From Pseudomonas fluorescens (lineage in GTDB: Bacteria; Pseudomonadota; Gammaproteobacteria; Pseudomonadales; Pseudomonadaceae), in the NCBI RefSeq assembly GCF_902498185.1, contig NZ_CABVIX010000008.1, positions 1 through 64,000 of the forward strand: a DNA stretch of 64,000 nucleotides, in the 5' to 3' direction. The notes beneath the pieces are model-generated. The model had not been told where the DNA came from, did not search any database, and worked only from the letters and a program-made list of their open reading frames with translations. Within the stretch, counting starts at the first letter, position 1, and each line of letters opens with the position of its first letter. Positions 6,563-16,447 of this stretch are shown here, piece after piece. The translations under genes were made by a program, and so were the position numbers.

Positions 6563-8404
6563 ATGATTTCCATGCTGTACCGTCGCTTCGAGCAACTCAT
6601 CGACATCTTCCGCGAAGCGCCGACCGAGGCGCCGCCCAGCGGTGTCCTGCGCTTCTACCTGTACTACCTGCGCCAGGTCTGGCCGACCTTTGTCGCCTTG
6701 CTGGTCGTGGGGCTCGTGGTGGCGTTGGTCGAGGTGGCGCTGTTCAGCTACCTGAGCCGGATCATCGACCTGGCCCAGGCGGGCTCCGGTGAAGACTTCT
6801 TCAGCGAGCACGGCGGGGAGCTGGCCTGGATGGCCGTGGTGGCCTTGTTGATTCGGCCAGTGTTCGTCGGCTTGCACGACCTGCTGGTGCACCAGGCGAT
6901 CAGCCCGGGCATGACCAGCATGATCCGCTGGCAGAACCATACCTACGTGCTCAAGCAGAGCCTCAACTTCTTCCAGAGCGATTTCGCCGGGCGCATCGCC
7001 CAGCGCATCATGCAGACCGGTAACTCGCTGCGCGATTCGCTGGTGCAGGCCATGGATGCGCTCTGGCATGTGCTGGTCTACGCCATCAGCGCCCTGGTGC
7101 TGTTCGCCGAAGCCGACTGGCGGCTGATGCTGCCGCTGATCGTCTGGATTTTCTGCTACAGCGCCTCACTCTATTATTTTGTGCCACGGGTCAAGGAACG
7201 TTCGGTGGTGTCGTCCGATGCCCGCTCCAAACTCATGGGACGGATCGTCGACGGCTATACCAACATCGCCACGCTCAAGCTGTTCGCCCATACCGACTTC
7301 GAGCAGCAGTACGCCCGTGAAGCGATCACCGAGCAGACCAGGAAAACCCAGCTGGCGTCGCGCGTCATCACCAGCATGGACGTGGTCATCACCAGCCTGA
7401 ACGGTCTTCTGATTGTCGCCACCACAGGCCTGGCGCTGTGGTTGTGGACCCAGTCGATGATCACCGTGGGTGCCATTGCCCTGGCGACCGGCCTGGTGAT
7501 CCGTATCGTCAACATGTCGGGCTGGATCATGTGGGTGGTAAACGGCATTTTCGAGAACATCGGCATGGTCCAGGACGGACTGCAGACCATCGCCCAGCCC
7601 GTCTCCGTTACCGACAAACCGAACGCTCCACGGCTCAAGGTCGAGCGCGGTGCGGTACGCTTCGATTCGGTCAGCTTTCACTATGGCAAGACGCGCAAGG
7701 TCATCGATGGCCTGAACCTGGACATCCGCCCCGGCGAGAAGATTGGCCTGATCGGGCCCTCGGGCGCTGGCAAGTCGACCCTGGTCAACTTGCTGTTGCG
7801 CCTGTATGACCTGGACGGCGGACGCATCCTGATCGACGGCCAGGACATCGCCGACGTCACCCAGGCCAGCCTGCGTGCGCAGATCGGCATGATTACCCAG
7901 GACACCTCGCTGCTGCACCGTTCGATCCGCGAGAACCTGCTCTACGGCCGTCCCGATGCCACCGAAGAAGAGGTCTGGAATGCGGTGTGCGGCGCCCGTG
8001 CCGACGACTTCATCACGCAGCTCAGTGATGCCCAGGGCCGCACCGGCTTCGATGCGCAGGTCGGCGAGCGGGGGGTCAAGCTATCGGGGGGCCAGCGCCA
8101 GCGCATTGCGATCGCCCGCGTGCTGCTCAAGAATGCGCCGATTCTGATCATGGACGAGGCCACGTCGGCGCTCGATTCAGAGGTCGAGTCGGCGATCCAG
8201 GAGAGCCTCGAGACCTTGATGCAAGGCAAGACCGTGATCGCGATCGCTCACCGGCTGTCGACCATCGCCCGCATGGACCGCTTGGTAGTATTGGACAAGG
8301 GGCACATCGCCGAAACCGGCAGCCACAGCGAGCTGCTGGCCCGGCAAGGGCTGTATGCGCGGTTGTGGCATCACCAGACTGGCGGATTCGTCGGGGTGGA
8401 CTGA
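6563..8404 (+). CDS. ABC exporter, fused permease and ATPase
   Basis: The 613-aa half-transporter has a six-helix transmembrane domain (about residues 35-330) and a C-terminal nucleotide-binding domain with Walker A GPSGAGKST (about 398-406), signature LSGGQRQR (about 507) and Walker B ILIMDEATSALD (about 527). The architecture matches multidrug/lipid exporters of the MsbA-like ABCB class; it would act as a homodimer in the inner membrane, and its substrate is unknown. Two starts are possible. The ATG at 6563 sits only 2 bp from AGGAG, while the in-frame ATG at 6572 has better spacing, so translation may begin at MLYRRFEQ. Confidence 0.93.
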   Translation: MISMLYRRFEQLIDIFREAPTEAPPSGVLRFYLYYLRQVWPTFVALLVVGLVVALVEVALFSYLSRIIDLAQAGSGEDFFSEHGGELAWMAVVALLIRPVFVGLHDLLVHQAISPGMTSMIRWQNHTYVLKQSLNFFQSDFAGRIAQRIMQTGNSLRDSLVQAMDALWHVLVYAISALVLFAEADWRLMLPLIVWIFCYSASLYYFVPRVKERSVVSSDARSKLMGRIVDGYTNIATLKLFAHTDFEQQYAREAITEQTRKTQLASRVITSMDVVITSLNGLLIVATTGLALWLWTQSMITVGAIALATGLVIRIVNMSGWIMWVVNGIFENIGMVQDGLQTIAQPVSVTDKPNAPRLKVERGAVRFDSVSFHYGKTRKVIDGLNLDIRPGEKIGLIGPSGAGKSTLVNLLLRLYDLDGGRILIDGQDIADVTQASLRAQIGMITQDTSLLHRSIRENLLYGRPDATEEEVWNAVCGARADDFITQLSDAQGRTGFDAQVGERGVKLSGGQRQRIAIARVLLKNAPILIMDEATSALDSEVESAIQESLETLMQGKTVIAIAHRLSTIARMDRLVVLDKGHIAETGSHSELLARQGLYARLWHHQTGGFVGVD

Positions 8405-8416
8405 CCCACCTCGTTC

Positions 8417-9544
8417 CTACGCCTTGCGGTACGGCAATGCCGCCCATGCTTCCTCGGCGTAGGCACGGACCCCCGCCCGCTCCTGCTGCAGGAAATCCTC
8501 CACCGCCCGGCGCAGGCCGGGGTGCAGGAGGTAATGCCAGGAGCGCGTCAGCACCGGCTCGAAACCCCTGATCAACTTGTGCTCGCCCTGGGCGCCGGCG
8601 TCGAAGCGCTGCAGCCCCTGGGCGATGGCGTAGTCCATGCCCTGGTAGAAGCACGTCTCGAAATGCAGACGGTCGAACTCATCCAGGCAACCCCAATAGC
8701 GGCCATACAGGCTATCGCCACCGATCAGGCTCAGGGCCATGGCGACTTCGCGGCCGCCCTGCACCGCCATTACCACCCTTAATGACTCGGGCATGCGCTC
8801 GGCCAGCAGGCTGAAGAATTCGCGAGTCAGATACGGTGCCCGCCGGCGCACCGCATAGGTGTTGGCATAACAGGTGTACACAAAGTCCCACTGCGCCTCG
8901 CTCAGCTCGTGCCCCTGATACCAGCGAAATTCCATTCCATGCCCCGCTACCTGCTCGCGCTCCTTGCGGATCTGCTTGCGCTTGCGCGAACTCAGGGTAT
9001 CGAGAAAGTCCTGGAAATCCCGGTACCCACGGTTGCGCCAGTGAAACTGGCAGCCCAGGCGCTCCATCCAGCCGGGCAGTTGCCCGATCTGTGCATCGAG
9101 CGCACTGTCGGTGAAATTCAAGTGAGCGCTCGAGAGTTCGCCTTGGATCAGGTACTCGGGAATGGCTTGTAACAAAAGCAATGCATCGGCCGGGTCGACG
9201 GCCAGCAAGCGCGGGCCGGTAACCGGGCTGAACGGTACGGCGCCCAGCAACTTGGGATAGTACGGGATACCGGCGCGCTCGCAGGCGTCGGCCCACCCGT
9301 GATCGAACACGTATTCGCCAAACGAATGCCACTTGCGATAGCCCGGCAAGACGGCGCGCAACTGCCCGTCGCGCTCTAGCAGCAAATGCTCGCTGGCCCA
9401 GCCTGTGCCGGGGCCGAGGCTGCCGCTGTCTTCCAGGGCGCTTAAAAAGGCATGCCGCAAAAAAGGCTGGCCCGCAGGCACCAAGGCATCCCATGAAGCT
9501 GCTGGCAAGTCGCGCAAGTGGGCAATGCTCTGCAAGGTAGTCAC
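8417..9544 (-). CDS. DUF482 / FemAB-like GNAT-fold protein
   Basis: The 375-aa protein belongs to the DUF482 (PF04339, COG3146) family, recognisable from RHAFLSALEDSGSLGPGTGW near the N-terminus, LSSRKRKQIRKERE in the middle and YGRYWGCLDEFDRLHFETCFYQGMDYAI towards the C-terminus. The family has a double GNAT fold like the FemAB aminoacyltransferases. Its biochemical role is not established; a peptidoglycan or aminoacyl-transfer function is only inference. It is convergent with the ABC exporter (12 bp between the stops) and divergent from the porin gene. Confidence 0.88.
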   Translation of the reverse strand: MTTLQSIAHLRDLPAASWDALVPAGQPFLRHAFLSALEDSGSLGPGTGWASEHLLLERDGQLRAVLPGYRKWHSFGEYVFDHGWADACERAGIPYYPKLLGAVPFSPVTGPRLLAVDPADALLLLQAIPEYLIQGELSSAHLNFTDSALDAQIGQLPGWMERLGCQFHWRNRGYRDFQDFLDTLSSRKRKQIRKEREQVAGHGMEFRWYQGHELSEAQWDFVYTCYANTYAVRRRAPYLTREFFSLLAERMPESLRVVMAVQGGREVAMALSLIGGDSLYGRYWGCLDEFDRLHFETCFYQGMDYAIAQGLQRFDAGAQGEHKLIRGFEPVLTRSWHYLLHPGLRRAVEDFLQQERAGVRAYAEEAWAALPYRKA

Positions 9545-9783
9545 GGTGTCGACTCATCGCGTAGGGGTTATCAGTGTCCCAGAAAAACCTTGAAACGCCC
9601 ACCGCAGAGCATGGCGCCTCTTAACATCAGTGCCACCAAATAGACATTATTCTGTAATGCCTCCCCGCAATACTTGCGCCTGTTTTCGGGAACCCCAGAA
9701 CCTGTCTAGCCAGGCCTTTCCCGGAGACATGCCAACACGGGGCGGGCGCAAGCCTCCCCATTTTTTTCAAGAGGGAGAACCTT

Positions 9784-11034
9784 ATGCGTCTTGTTTCTAC
9801 ACTAACCGGAGCGAGCCTGTGCACCGGCATGATGCTGGCTCTGAGTGCTCCGGCCAGTGCTGCGGTCGACGCCAAGCTGCTCGAAATGCTCCGCGCCAAT
9901 GGCTCTATCAACCAAGCGCAGTACAGCGAACTGCAAGCCGACCTGGCTAACGAGACCAAGGAAAAGGCCGTCCAGAAGGCGCAGACCGAACGCCTGAGCT
10001 CCTTTGAATCAAAACTGGCATGGGCCGCCAAGACCCAGATGAAGGGTGACCTGCGCCTGCGCCACGAGGACGTCGACGCCGACGGCCCGACCAACTCCAG
10101 CAGCCGTGACCAGGACCGCCAGCGCATCCGCGCCCGCTTTGGCCTGTACAGCGAGATCAACCCCCAGGTTGACGCCGGTATCCGCGTGGCCACCGGCAGC
10201 AGCAGCGATGCGCGCTCGACCAACCAGAGCATGGACAACTACTTCGACAAGAAGCAGCTGTGGCTCGACCTTGCCTACATCGATTACCACCCCACTGCCC
10301 TGCCCAACCTGCACCTGATAGGCGGCAAGATGAACCAGCCCTGGGTCAGCATGGGTGATGTGATCTGGGACAGCGACATCAACCCCGAAGGCTTCGCCAC
10401 CACCTACAAGGCCGACCTGGGCGGCGCCGAACTGTTCGGCAGCGCGGGCTACTTCGTGCTCAAGGACAACGTCGACGGCGACGGCGTGCAGTTCCGCCAC
10501 GACCTGCGCCTGTACAGCGGCCAGCTGGGCGCGCGCTTCGCGCCGACCGACAACCTCAAGGTCACCCTGGGCGGCAGCATCTACAGCTACGACAATGACA
10601 AGGACAGCGCGGCGCTGGCGGTCAATGGCAACACCACCAACGAATTCACCCTGTACGAAGGCTTCGGCCAGATCGACCTGACTGGGCTGGTGGTTCCGTT
10701 GTCGGCCTACGGCCAATACGTTGTCAACGGCGAGACCGACAGCAACCAGGACACGGCCTGGCTGGCCGGCCTGAAGACCAAGCTGGGTGCCTTCAGCCTC
10801 GACTACAACTACCGCGATGTGCAGCGCAACGCAGTGGTCGGCGCCTTCACCGACTCTGACTTCGCCAACGGCTTCACCGCCTCGCGTGGCCACAAGGTCA
10901 AGGTCGGCTACGAGATCGACAAGAACTTCTCGGTGGGCGCCGCTTACCTGATGGCCAAGTCGGATGCTTCGAACCCGCCAACCAGCGATGCCAACATCGA
11001 CACGTTCCAGCTGGACCTGGAAGCCAAGTTCTGA
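9784..11034 (+). CDS. Putative outer-membrane porin
   Basis: The 416-aa precursor has a signal peptide ending ALSAPASAAVDA (about residue 28), a short alpha-helical or coiled-coil stretch (about 30-80: LEMLRANGSINQAQYSELQ), then a long beta-barrel domain with alternating amphipathic strands. It ends in a terminal phenylalanine (LDLEAKF), the outer-membrane assembly signal. It fits the putative porin family (Porin_5-like) of Pseudomonas; substrate and pore properties are unknown. A GAGGGAG ribosome site sits 5 bp before the ATG. The upstream 240 bp contain a small inverted repeat (CATTA/TAATG at 9645-9659), and a strong terminator follows the stop. Confidence 0.85.
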   Translation: MRLVSTLTGASLCTGMMLALSAPASAAVDAKLLEMLRANGSINQAQYSELQADLANETKEKAVQKAQTERLSSFESKLAWAAKTQMKGDLRLRHEDVDADGPTNSSSRDQDRQRIRARFGLYSEINPQVDAGIRVATGSSSDARSTNQSMDNYFDKKQLWLDLAYIDYHPTALPNLHLIGGKMNQPWVSMGDVIWDSDINPEGFATTYKADLGGAELFGSAGYFVLKDNVDGDGVQFRHDLRLYSGQLGARFAPTDNLKVTLGGSIYSYDNDKDSAALAVNGNTTNEFTLYEGFGQIDLTGLVVPLSAYGQYVVNGETDSNQDTAWLAGLKTKLGAFSLDYNYRDVQRNAVVGAFTDSDFANGFTASRGHKVKVGYEIDKNFSVGAAYLMAKSDASNPPTSDANIDTFQLDLEAKF

Positions 11035-11055
11035 GTTGATGTAGCGAAAGCAGGC

Positions 11056-11086
11056 ACGGGGGCACTGACTGGATCAGCGCCCCCGT
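11056..11086 (+). terminator. Porin terminator hairpin
   Basis: ACGGGGGC (11056-11063) pairs perfectly with GCCCCCGT (11079-11086) around a 15-base loop, followed by TCTGTCTG. It lies between the convergent porin and FabH-like genes and may serve both strands. Confidence 0.7.
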
Positions 11087-11114
11087 TCTGTCTGACCCAC
11101 CGCCTGGTTTTCGG

Positions 11115-12236
11115 TTAGCGCTTGCGCAGGATGACGCTGCCGATCGAATACCCCGCGCCGAACGAGCTGAGCACGCCCAGCGCACCTTGGGGCAGGTCAT
11201 CCTGGTAGCTGTGCAGTGCGATCACCGAGCCGGCGGAGCTGGTGTTGGCATAGCGGTCCAGAATCACCGGCGCTTCTTCTTCCAAGGCATCACGCCCCAG
11301 CAGTTTCCTGACGATCAGGTGGTTCATGCTCACGTTCGCCTGGTGCAGCCAGAAGCGTTTGACGTCGGCGATGTCGATCTGGTTTTCCGCCAGGTGCTGG
11401 GCGATAAGCTCGGCGACCATGGGGCAGACTTCGCGGAACACCTTGCGCCCTTCCTGGACGAACAGCTTGTCTGACGCCTCGGCCCCTTCTTCGCCTGCGC
11501 GATTGAGAAAGCCGAAATTGTTGCGGATGTTATTGGAAAACTGGGTCAGCAGCCTGGTGCTGAGAATGTCGAACTGGTGCGCGGAGGTGGCAAGGTCCGC
11601 CCGCTCGACCAGCACTGCGGTCGCGCCATCGCCGAAGATGAAGTGACTGTCGCGGTCGCGGAAGTTCAGGTGACCGGTGCAGATTTCCGGGCTGACCACC
11701 AGCACGGCACGGGCCTGGCCCAGTTGCACGCAGTTGCTGGCGGTCTGGATGCCGAAGGTGGCCGACGAACAGGCGACGTTCATGTCGAAGGCAAAACCCT
11801 GGATGCCAAGGGCTTGCTGCACTTCGATGGCGATTGCCGGATAGGGCCGCTGCAGGTTGGAACAGGCGACGATCACGGCGTCGACATCGGCGGCGGTGCG
11901 GCCGGCCCGCTCCAGCGCCTGCAGGGCGGCAGCCACGCCCATTTCACAGAGAATCGACGGCTCGTCGTTGCTGCGCTCTGGCAGGCGCGGCTTCATGCGT
12001 TGCGGATCGAGGATGCCGGCCTTGTCCATCACATGGCGGCTCTTGATCCCCGATGCCTTTTCAATGAAGGCTGCGCTGGATTCGGCAAGCGGTTCCAGCT
12101 CGCCCCGCTCGATGGCGGCAGCGTTATCGGTGTTGAACTGCTGCACCCAGGTGTTGAAGGACTCCACCAGCTCTTCGTTGGAAATACTCATGGCCGGGGT
12201 ATACAGGCCGGTGCCGCTGATCACGACGTTGTGCAC
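11115..12236 (-). CDS. Beta-ketoacyl-ACP synthase III (FabH2-like)
   Basis: The 373-aa thiolase-fold enzyme has the complete KAS III triad: Cys in [10 protein letters not shown] (about 145), His in [10 protein letters not shown] (about 283) and Asn in [10 protein letters not shown] (about 323). It is longer than E. coli FabH (317 aa) because of an insertion around residues 25-85, as in the P. aeruginosa FabH2 protein PA3286. PA3286 has been described as using medium-chain acyl-CoA from beta-oxidation to prime fatty-acid synthesis. That role fits its position just past hrpA and two fadD genes. A 16-bp palindrome lies 54-69 bp before its start. Confidence 0.88.
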   Translation of the reverse strand: MHNVVISGTGLYTPAMSISNEELVESFNTWVQQFNTDNAAAIERGELEPLAESSAAFIEKASGIKSRHVMDKAGILDPQRMKPRLPERSNDEPSILCEMGVAAALQALERAGRTAADVDAVIVACSNLQRPYPAIAIEVQQALGIQGFAFDMNVACSSATFGIQTASNCVQLGQARAVLVVSPEICTGHLNFRDRDSHFIFGDGATAVLVERADLATSAHQFDILSTRLLTQFSNNIRNNFGFLNRAGEEGAEASDKLFVQEGRKVFREVCPMVAELIAQHLAENQIDIADVKRFWLHQANVSMNHLIVRKLLGRDALEEEAPVILDRYANTSSAGSVIALHSYQDDLPQGALGVLSSFGAGYSIGSVILRKR

Positions 12237-12289
12237 GGTCGTTCCTCTGTTCTAAGGCCTTCACCACTGGGCTGGGCCAGGCAGGATAA

Positions 12290-12305
12290 TGGCACTTTAG
12301 TGCCA
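12290..12305 (-). promoter_or_regulatory. Palindromic operator candidate for the FabH-like gene
   Basis: TGGCACTTTAGTGCCA has perfect 7-bp arms around a 2-base centre and sits 54 bp before the FabH-like start codon, between that gene and the hrpA terminator. Its size and symmetry fit a dimeric repressor site or overlap with a promoter (the minus strand continues ATTATCC). It has no T-run and so is unlikely to be a terminator. Confidence 0.4.
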
Positions 12306-12321
12306 ATTGTTATTCGCAGAA

Positions 12322-12339
12322 GGGCCGCGCGAGCGGCCC
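12322..12339 (-). terminator. hrpA terminator hairpin
   Basis: On the minus strand, GGGCCGC and GCGGCCC form a perfect 7-bp stem with a 4-base loop, 33 bp after the hrpA stop and followed by TTCTG. The stem is strong and the T-run weak. Confidence 0.5.
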
Positions 12340-12372
12340 ATTGGCTTTGAAGTTTGCCACAAATCGGTGCAG

Positions 12373-15300
12373 CTAGCCTTCCACCTGGCTCCACTGCTTG
12401 CTCAGGCGCTTGTCGGAAATCGCGACCTTGGTGCCCAGTTGCTGGCCGAACAGCGAGACCCTGTATTCCTCCAGCAACCACCGATACAAGACCAGCTGCT
12501 CGTCGCGCTTGCCCTCCTGGGCATGCTTGTCGGCACGGGCTTTGTACTGGCTCCAGAGGTTGCCCAGCTCGCCACTCCAGACACGGTCCTTCTGCACCTG
12601 CGAGCCGAGCTTCTCAAGGCGCAGCTCGATCGCCTTCAGATACCGCGGCAGCTCTTTGAACCAGGCGCCGGGCGTCTGCCGGACAAAGCCGGGATAGACC
12701 AGATTGCCCAATTGCTGCTTGATATCGTTCAGGGCCACGGCGTGGCTCAGGTCGATCTTGCCCTTGAAGCGCTTCTGCAGGTCATGCCAGAGTTTGAGCA
12801 CTTCAAGGGTCAGGCGGGCGAGGCGTTCGGCATGTTCGGTCCAGCTGCCGCGCTTGCGCTCGGCCAACGAAGCGAGGCCGGCGCCGTCGCGCGGCAAGGT
12901 GCTTTCGCCTTCGAGGATGCAGCTGTCCAGGCTGGCCAGAAGGATGTCCTCGACCAGCGCCTCCACCCGGCCCAGCTCCCGGTACAACAAGCCTAGTTCG
13001 GTCAGCCCGGGCAGCCGGGTGCGCAAGAACTTCGCAGGTTCGGCCAACTGTTGCAGCAACAGGCGCTGGAGGGCGCGGCGGTGCTGGAATTCGGCTTCCG
13101 CCTGGGTCGAGAACCGTCCTTCCTTGACCGTGCCGTTGTCCTCGACCAGCGCTGGATAGACCGTCAGCGACAGCCCGGCGATCTTCTGCTGGGCGGTCTG
13201 CGCCACCTCCGGGAAAGCCTTGGCCTGTACCGGCTGGTCACGCTTGTGATCACGTGGCACGGCCAGGGCGGCCTGGCTTGCGGCGGCGAAGCGAGCGGTC
13301 AGTTCGGCCAGGTCGCGGCCTTCGCCCAGGAACTTGCCTTGACCATCGACCACTTCAAGGTTCATCCGCAGATGGCCTTCGACTGCGCTGGTGGATTCTT
13401 CCCAGGCCTCGTCGCTGACCCGTGCGCCGGTCATGCGCAACAGCTCCTGACCCAGGGCCTGGGGCAACGCGCCCTGGCCGAAGGTGAGGCGCTGCAGGGC
13501 TGCCTTGACGAAGTCGGGCACGGGCACGAAGTTCTTGCGCAGGGCCTTGGGCAAGTTGCGCACCAGGGCAACGCACTTGGCCTCGAGCAAGCCCGGCACC
13601 AGCCATTCCAGGCGCTCACCCGGCAGGCTCGGCAACAGCGGCGCGGGCACCCGGACGGTCACGCCGTCACGCGGGTGGCCCGGTTCGAAGTGGTAGCTCA
13701 GCGGCAGGCTCAACTCACCGACGCGCAGGCTGTCCGGATACTGCGTGGCTGTCACCTCGCTGGCCTCGCGGGCGAGCACGTCTTCTTCGCGCATGATCAG
13801 CAGCTTTGGATCCTGCTGGCTGGTCGTGCGGTACCAGCTGTCGAAGGTCGCCGTCTGGTGAATCTCGGCCGGCAGACGTTCCTCGTAGTAGCCGTAGAGC
13901 GTTTCTTCATCGGCCAGGATATCGCGACGGCGGGCCTTGGCTTCGAGCTCATCGAGCTGTTCGAGCAAGCGTTTGTTGGCCGACAGGCACTTGGCGCGGG
14001 AGAGGATCTCGCCGCCCACCAGCCCCTCGCGGATAAACAGCTCGCGCGACACCACCGGATCGATCGGGCCGTAGTGCACGGGCCGGCGGCCGACCAGGAT
14101 CAGGCCATAAAGAGTGATCTGCTCGAAGGCGACGACCTGCCCGCGCTTCTTCTCCCAGTGCGGCTCGAAGTGGTTCTTCTTGATCAGGTGTCCAGCCAGG
14201 GGCTCGATCCAGTCGGGCTCGATCTTGGCGACCATGCGTGCATACAGCTTGGTGGTCTCGACCAGCTCGGCGGCCATCACCCACTGCGGACGCTTGCGCC
14301 CGATCCCCGATGACGGATGCACCCAGAAACGCCGCTGCCGCGCGCCCTGGTAATCGCCTTCTTCGGTCTTCTGGCCGATCTGGCTGAGCAGGCCGCTGAG
14401 AATGGCCTTGTGCAGACGGGGAAAGTCCGCCGGGTCCTTGTTGACCGTCAACTGCAGGTCGCGGCAGATCAGGCTGAGCTGCCTGTGGGCATCACGCCAT
14501 TCGCGCAGTCGCAGGTAGTTGAGAAACTGCTTGCGGCACCAGTTGCGCAGCGGACTGGCGGTCAACGCCTGGCGCTGCTCCTCGAAACCGCGCCACAGGC
14601 TCACCAAGGCGGCGAAGTCCGAGTCGGGGTCTTTCCACTGGGCGTGAGCCTGGTCGGCGGCTTGCTGGCGCTCCGGCGGACGCTCGCGCGGGTCCTGCAC
14701 GGACAATGCACTGGCGACGATCAGCACTTCCTGCAGGCTGCCCAGGCGCGCGCCTTCGAGCAGCATGCGGCCCAGGCGAGGATCGACTGGCAGACGCGCC
14801 AACTGGCGGCCCAGCGGCGTGAGCTGGTTCTCGCGGTTGACCGCCGAGAGCTCCTGCAACAGGTTGAAGCCATCGCTGATGGCCTTGCCGTCTGGCGGCT
14901 CGATGAACGGAAACGCATCGATGGCACCCAGGCGCAGGTGCAGCATCTGCAGGATCACCGCGGCCAGGTTGGTGCGCAGGATCTCGGGATCGGTGAAGGC
15001 CGGGCGGGCGTTGAAGTCTTCCTCGCTGTACAGGCGCACGCAGATACCCGGCTCGACCCGGCCGCAACGCCCCTTGCGCTGGTTGGCGCTGGCCTGGGAC
15101 ACAGCCTCGATGGGCAGGCGCTGAACCTTGGCGCGGTAGCTGTAGCGGCTGATGCGCGCTGTACCGCTGTCGATCACATAGCGAATGCCTGGCACGGTCA
15201 GCGAGGTCTCGGCGACGTTGGTCGCCAGCACTACCCGGCGACCGGCATGGGTCTGGAAAATCCGCTGCTGTTCGGCTGGCGACAGGCGCGCGTACAGGGG

Positions 15301-16278
15301 CAGGATCTCGGTGTGGCGCAGCTGGGCCTTGCGCAGGATCTCCGCGGCATCGCGAATCTCGCGCTCACCCGGCAGGAACACCAGCACATCGCCAGGGCCC
15401 TTGCCCTCGCGACGCTCGAAGTGAGCAATCTCGTCCAGCGTCGCGAGGATGGCCTGGTCGACGCTGAGGTCATCCTCGACCCGATTGCCCTCCTCGTCCT
15501 GCTCGCTGGCCAGCGGTCGATACCAGGTATCGACCGGGTAGGTGCGGCCGGACACCTCGATGATCGGCGCGTCGTCGAAGTGCTTGGAGAAACGCTCGAG
15601 GTCGATGGTGGCCGAAGTGATGATCAGCTTGAGCTCGGGCCGGCGGTGCAGCAGGGTCTTGAGGTAGCCCAGCAGGAAATCGATGTTGAGGCTGCGCTCG
15701 TGGGCTTCGTCGACGATGATCGTGTCGTAGCGTTCGAGCAGGCGGTCATGCTGGGTTTCGGCCAGAAGGATGCCGTCAGTCATCAGTTTGACCAGGGTAT
15801 TGGCGTCGCTCTGGTCCTCGAAGCGCACCTGGTAACCGACCAGCGCGCCCAAGGGTGTGCCCACTTCTTCGGCAACGCGGCTGGCGACACTGCGCGCGGC
15901 GATCCGCCGAGGTTGGGTATGGGCAATCAGGCCATGCTGGCCGCGCCCCAGCTCCAGGCAGATCTTGGGCAACTGGGTGGTCTTGCCCGAGCCGGTCTCG
16001 CCAGCGATGACCAGCACCTGGTTCGCCTGCAGGGCCTTCTTGATCTCTTCACGCTTGGCGGCGATCGGCAGGCTGTCGTCGTAACGGATGCGCGGCACAC
16101 TGGCGGCGCGCGCGGCAACCTGGGCGCAGGAGGCTTGCACCTTTTCGGCCCACTGGGCCAGGCGCGCCTCGTCCGGGCGCTTGCGCAATTCATGCAATTG
16201 CCGGCGCAGGCGATGGCGGTCGGCAATCATGGCGTGGTCGAGGTTTTTCAGCAGCTGGTCTATCGCGTGATCTGTCAT
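12373..16278 (-). CDS. hrpA: ATP-dependent RNA helicase HrpA
   Basis: The 1301-aa DEAH-box helicase has Walker A GETGSGKTT (about 93-101), DEAH (190-193), SATIDLERF (about 219), GDVLVFLPGEREI (about 305) and QRKGRCGRVEPGICVRL (motif VI, about 398-414). These are followed by HA2, OB-fold and the long DUF3418 C-terminal extension typical of HrpA, whose usual length is about 1300 aa. In E. coli HrpA works in mRNA processing and rescues collided ribosomes. The ATG at 16278 (MTDHAIDQLL) is preferred over an in-frame ATG 90 bp upstream, whose extra 30 residues are low complexity. The gene lies between fadD1 and the FabH-like gene on the same strand. Confidence 0.95.
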   Translation of the reverse strand: MTDHAIDQLLKNLDHAMIADRHRLRRQLHELRKRPDEARLAQWAEKVQASCAQVAARAASVPRIRYDDSLPIAAKREEIKKALQANQVLVIAGETGSGKTTQLPKICLELGRGQHGLIAHTQPRRIAARSVASRVAEEVGTPLGALVGYQVRFEDQSDANTLVKLMTDGILLAETQHDRLLERYDTIIVDEAHERSLNIDFLLGYLKTLLHRRPELKLIITSATIDLERFSKHFDDAPIIEVSGRTYPVDTWYRPLASEQDEEGNRVEDDLSVDQAILATLDEIAHFERREGKGPGDVLVFLPGEREIRDAAEILRKAQLRHTEILPLYARLSPAEQQRIFQTHAGRRVVLATNVAETSLTVPGIRYVIDSGTARISRYSYRAKVQRLPIEAVSQASANQRKGRCGRVEPGICVRLYSEEDFNARPAFTDPEILRTNLAAVILQMLHLRLGAIDAFPFIEPPDGKAISDGFNLLQELSAVNRENQLTPLGRQLARLPVDPRLGRMLLEGARLGSLQEVLIVASALSVQDPRERPPERQQAADQAHAQWKDPDSDFAALVSLWRGFEEQRQALTASPLRNWCRKQFLNYLRLREWRDAHRQLSLICRDLQLTVNKDPADFPRLHKAILSGLLSQIGQKTEEGDYQGARQRRFWVHPSSGIGRKRPQWVMAAELVETTKLYARMVAKIEPDWIEPLAGHLIKKNHFEPHWEKKRGQVVAFEQITLYGLILVGRRPVHYGPIDPVVSRELFIREGLVGGEILSRAKCLSANKRLLEQLDELEAKARRRDILADEETLYGYYEERLPAEIHQTATFDSWYRTTSQQDPKLLIMREEDVLAREASEVTATQYPDSLRVGELSLPLSYHFEPGHPRDGVTVRVPAPLLPSLPGERLEWLVPGLLEAKCVALVRNLPKALRKNFVPVPDFVKAALQRLTFGQGALPQALGQELLRMTGARVSDEAWEESTSAVEGHLRMNLEVVDGQGKFLGEGRDLAELTARFAAASQAALAVPRDHKRDQPVQAKAFPEVAQTAQQKIAGLSLTVYPALVEDNGTVKEGRFSTQAEAEFQHRRALQRLLLQQLAEPAKFLRTRLPGLTELGLLYRELGRVEALVEDILLASLDSCILEGESTLPRDGAGLASLAERKRGSWTEHAERLARLTLEVLKLWHDLQKRFKGKIDLSHAVALNDIKQQLGNLVYPGFVRQTPGAWFKELPRYLKAIELRLEKLGSQVQKDRVWSGELGNLWSQYKARADKHAQEGKRDEQLVLYRWLLEEYRVSLFGQQLGTKVAISDKRLSKQWSQVEG

Positions 16279-16447
16279 CGGGCTTTCTGGTTGCGCAGGT
16301 GAGCCTGCTTTTTCATGATCGGTATCAACAGGGGGCGATTGTCGCAGATTTGATGGGGTACGGCACACAACGGCAATTCCAGAGCGGATCGGGGCTGCGC
16401 AGCGGCCTTGCGCCGCGATGGGGCCGCAAACCGGCCCCAGGGATCTG

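Noticed and set aside
12290-12305. Sigma-54-type promoter (TGGCAC in the palindrome)
   Set aside because: A -12 GC element at the right spacing is missing; the palindrome is a better explanation.
14317-16302. A 661-codon plus-strand frame opposite hrpA
   Set aside because: Antisense shadow of hrpA with low-complexity Gln/Ala-rich translation; no start signals.
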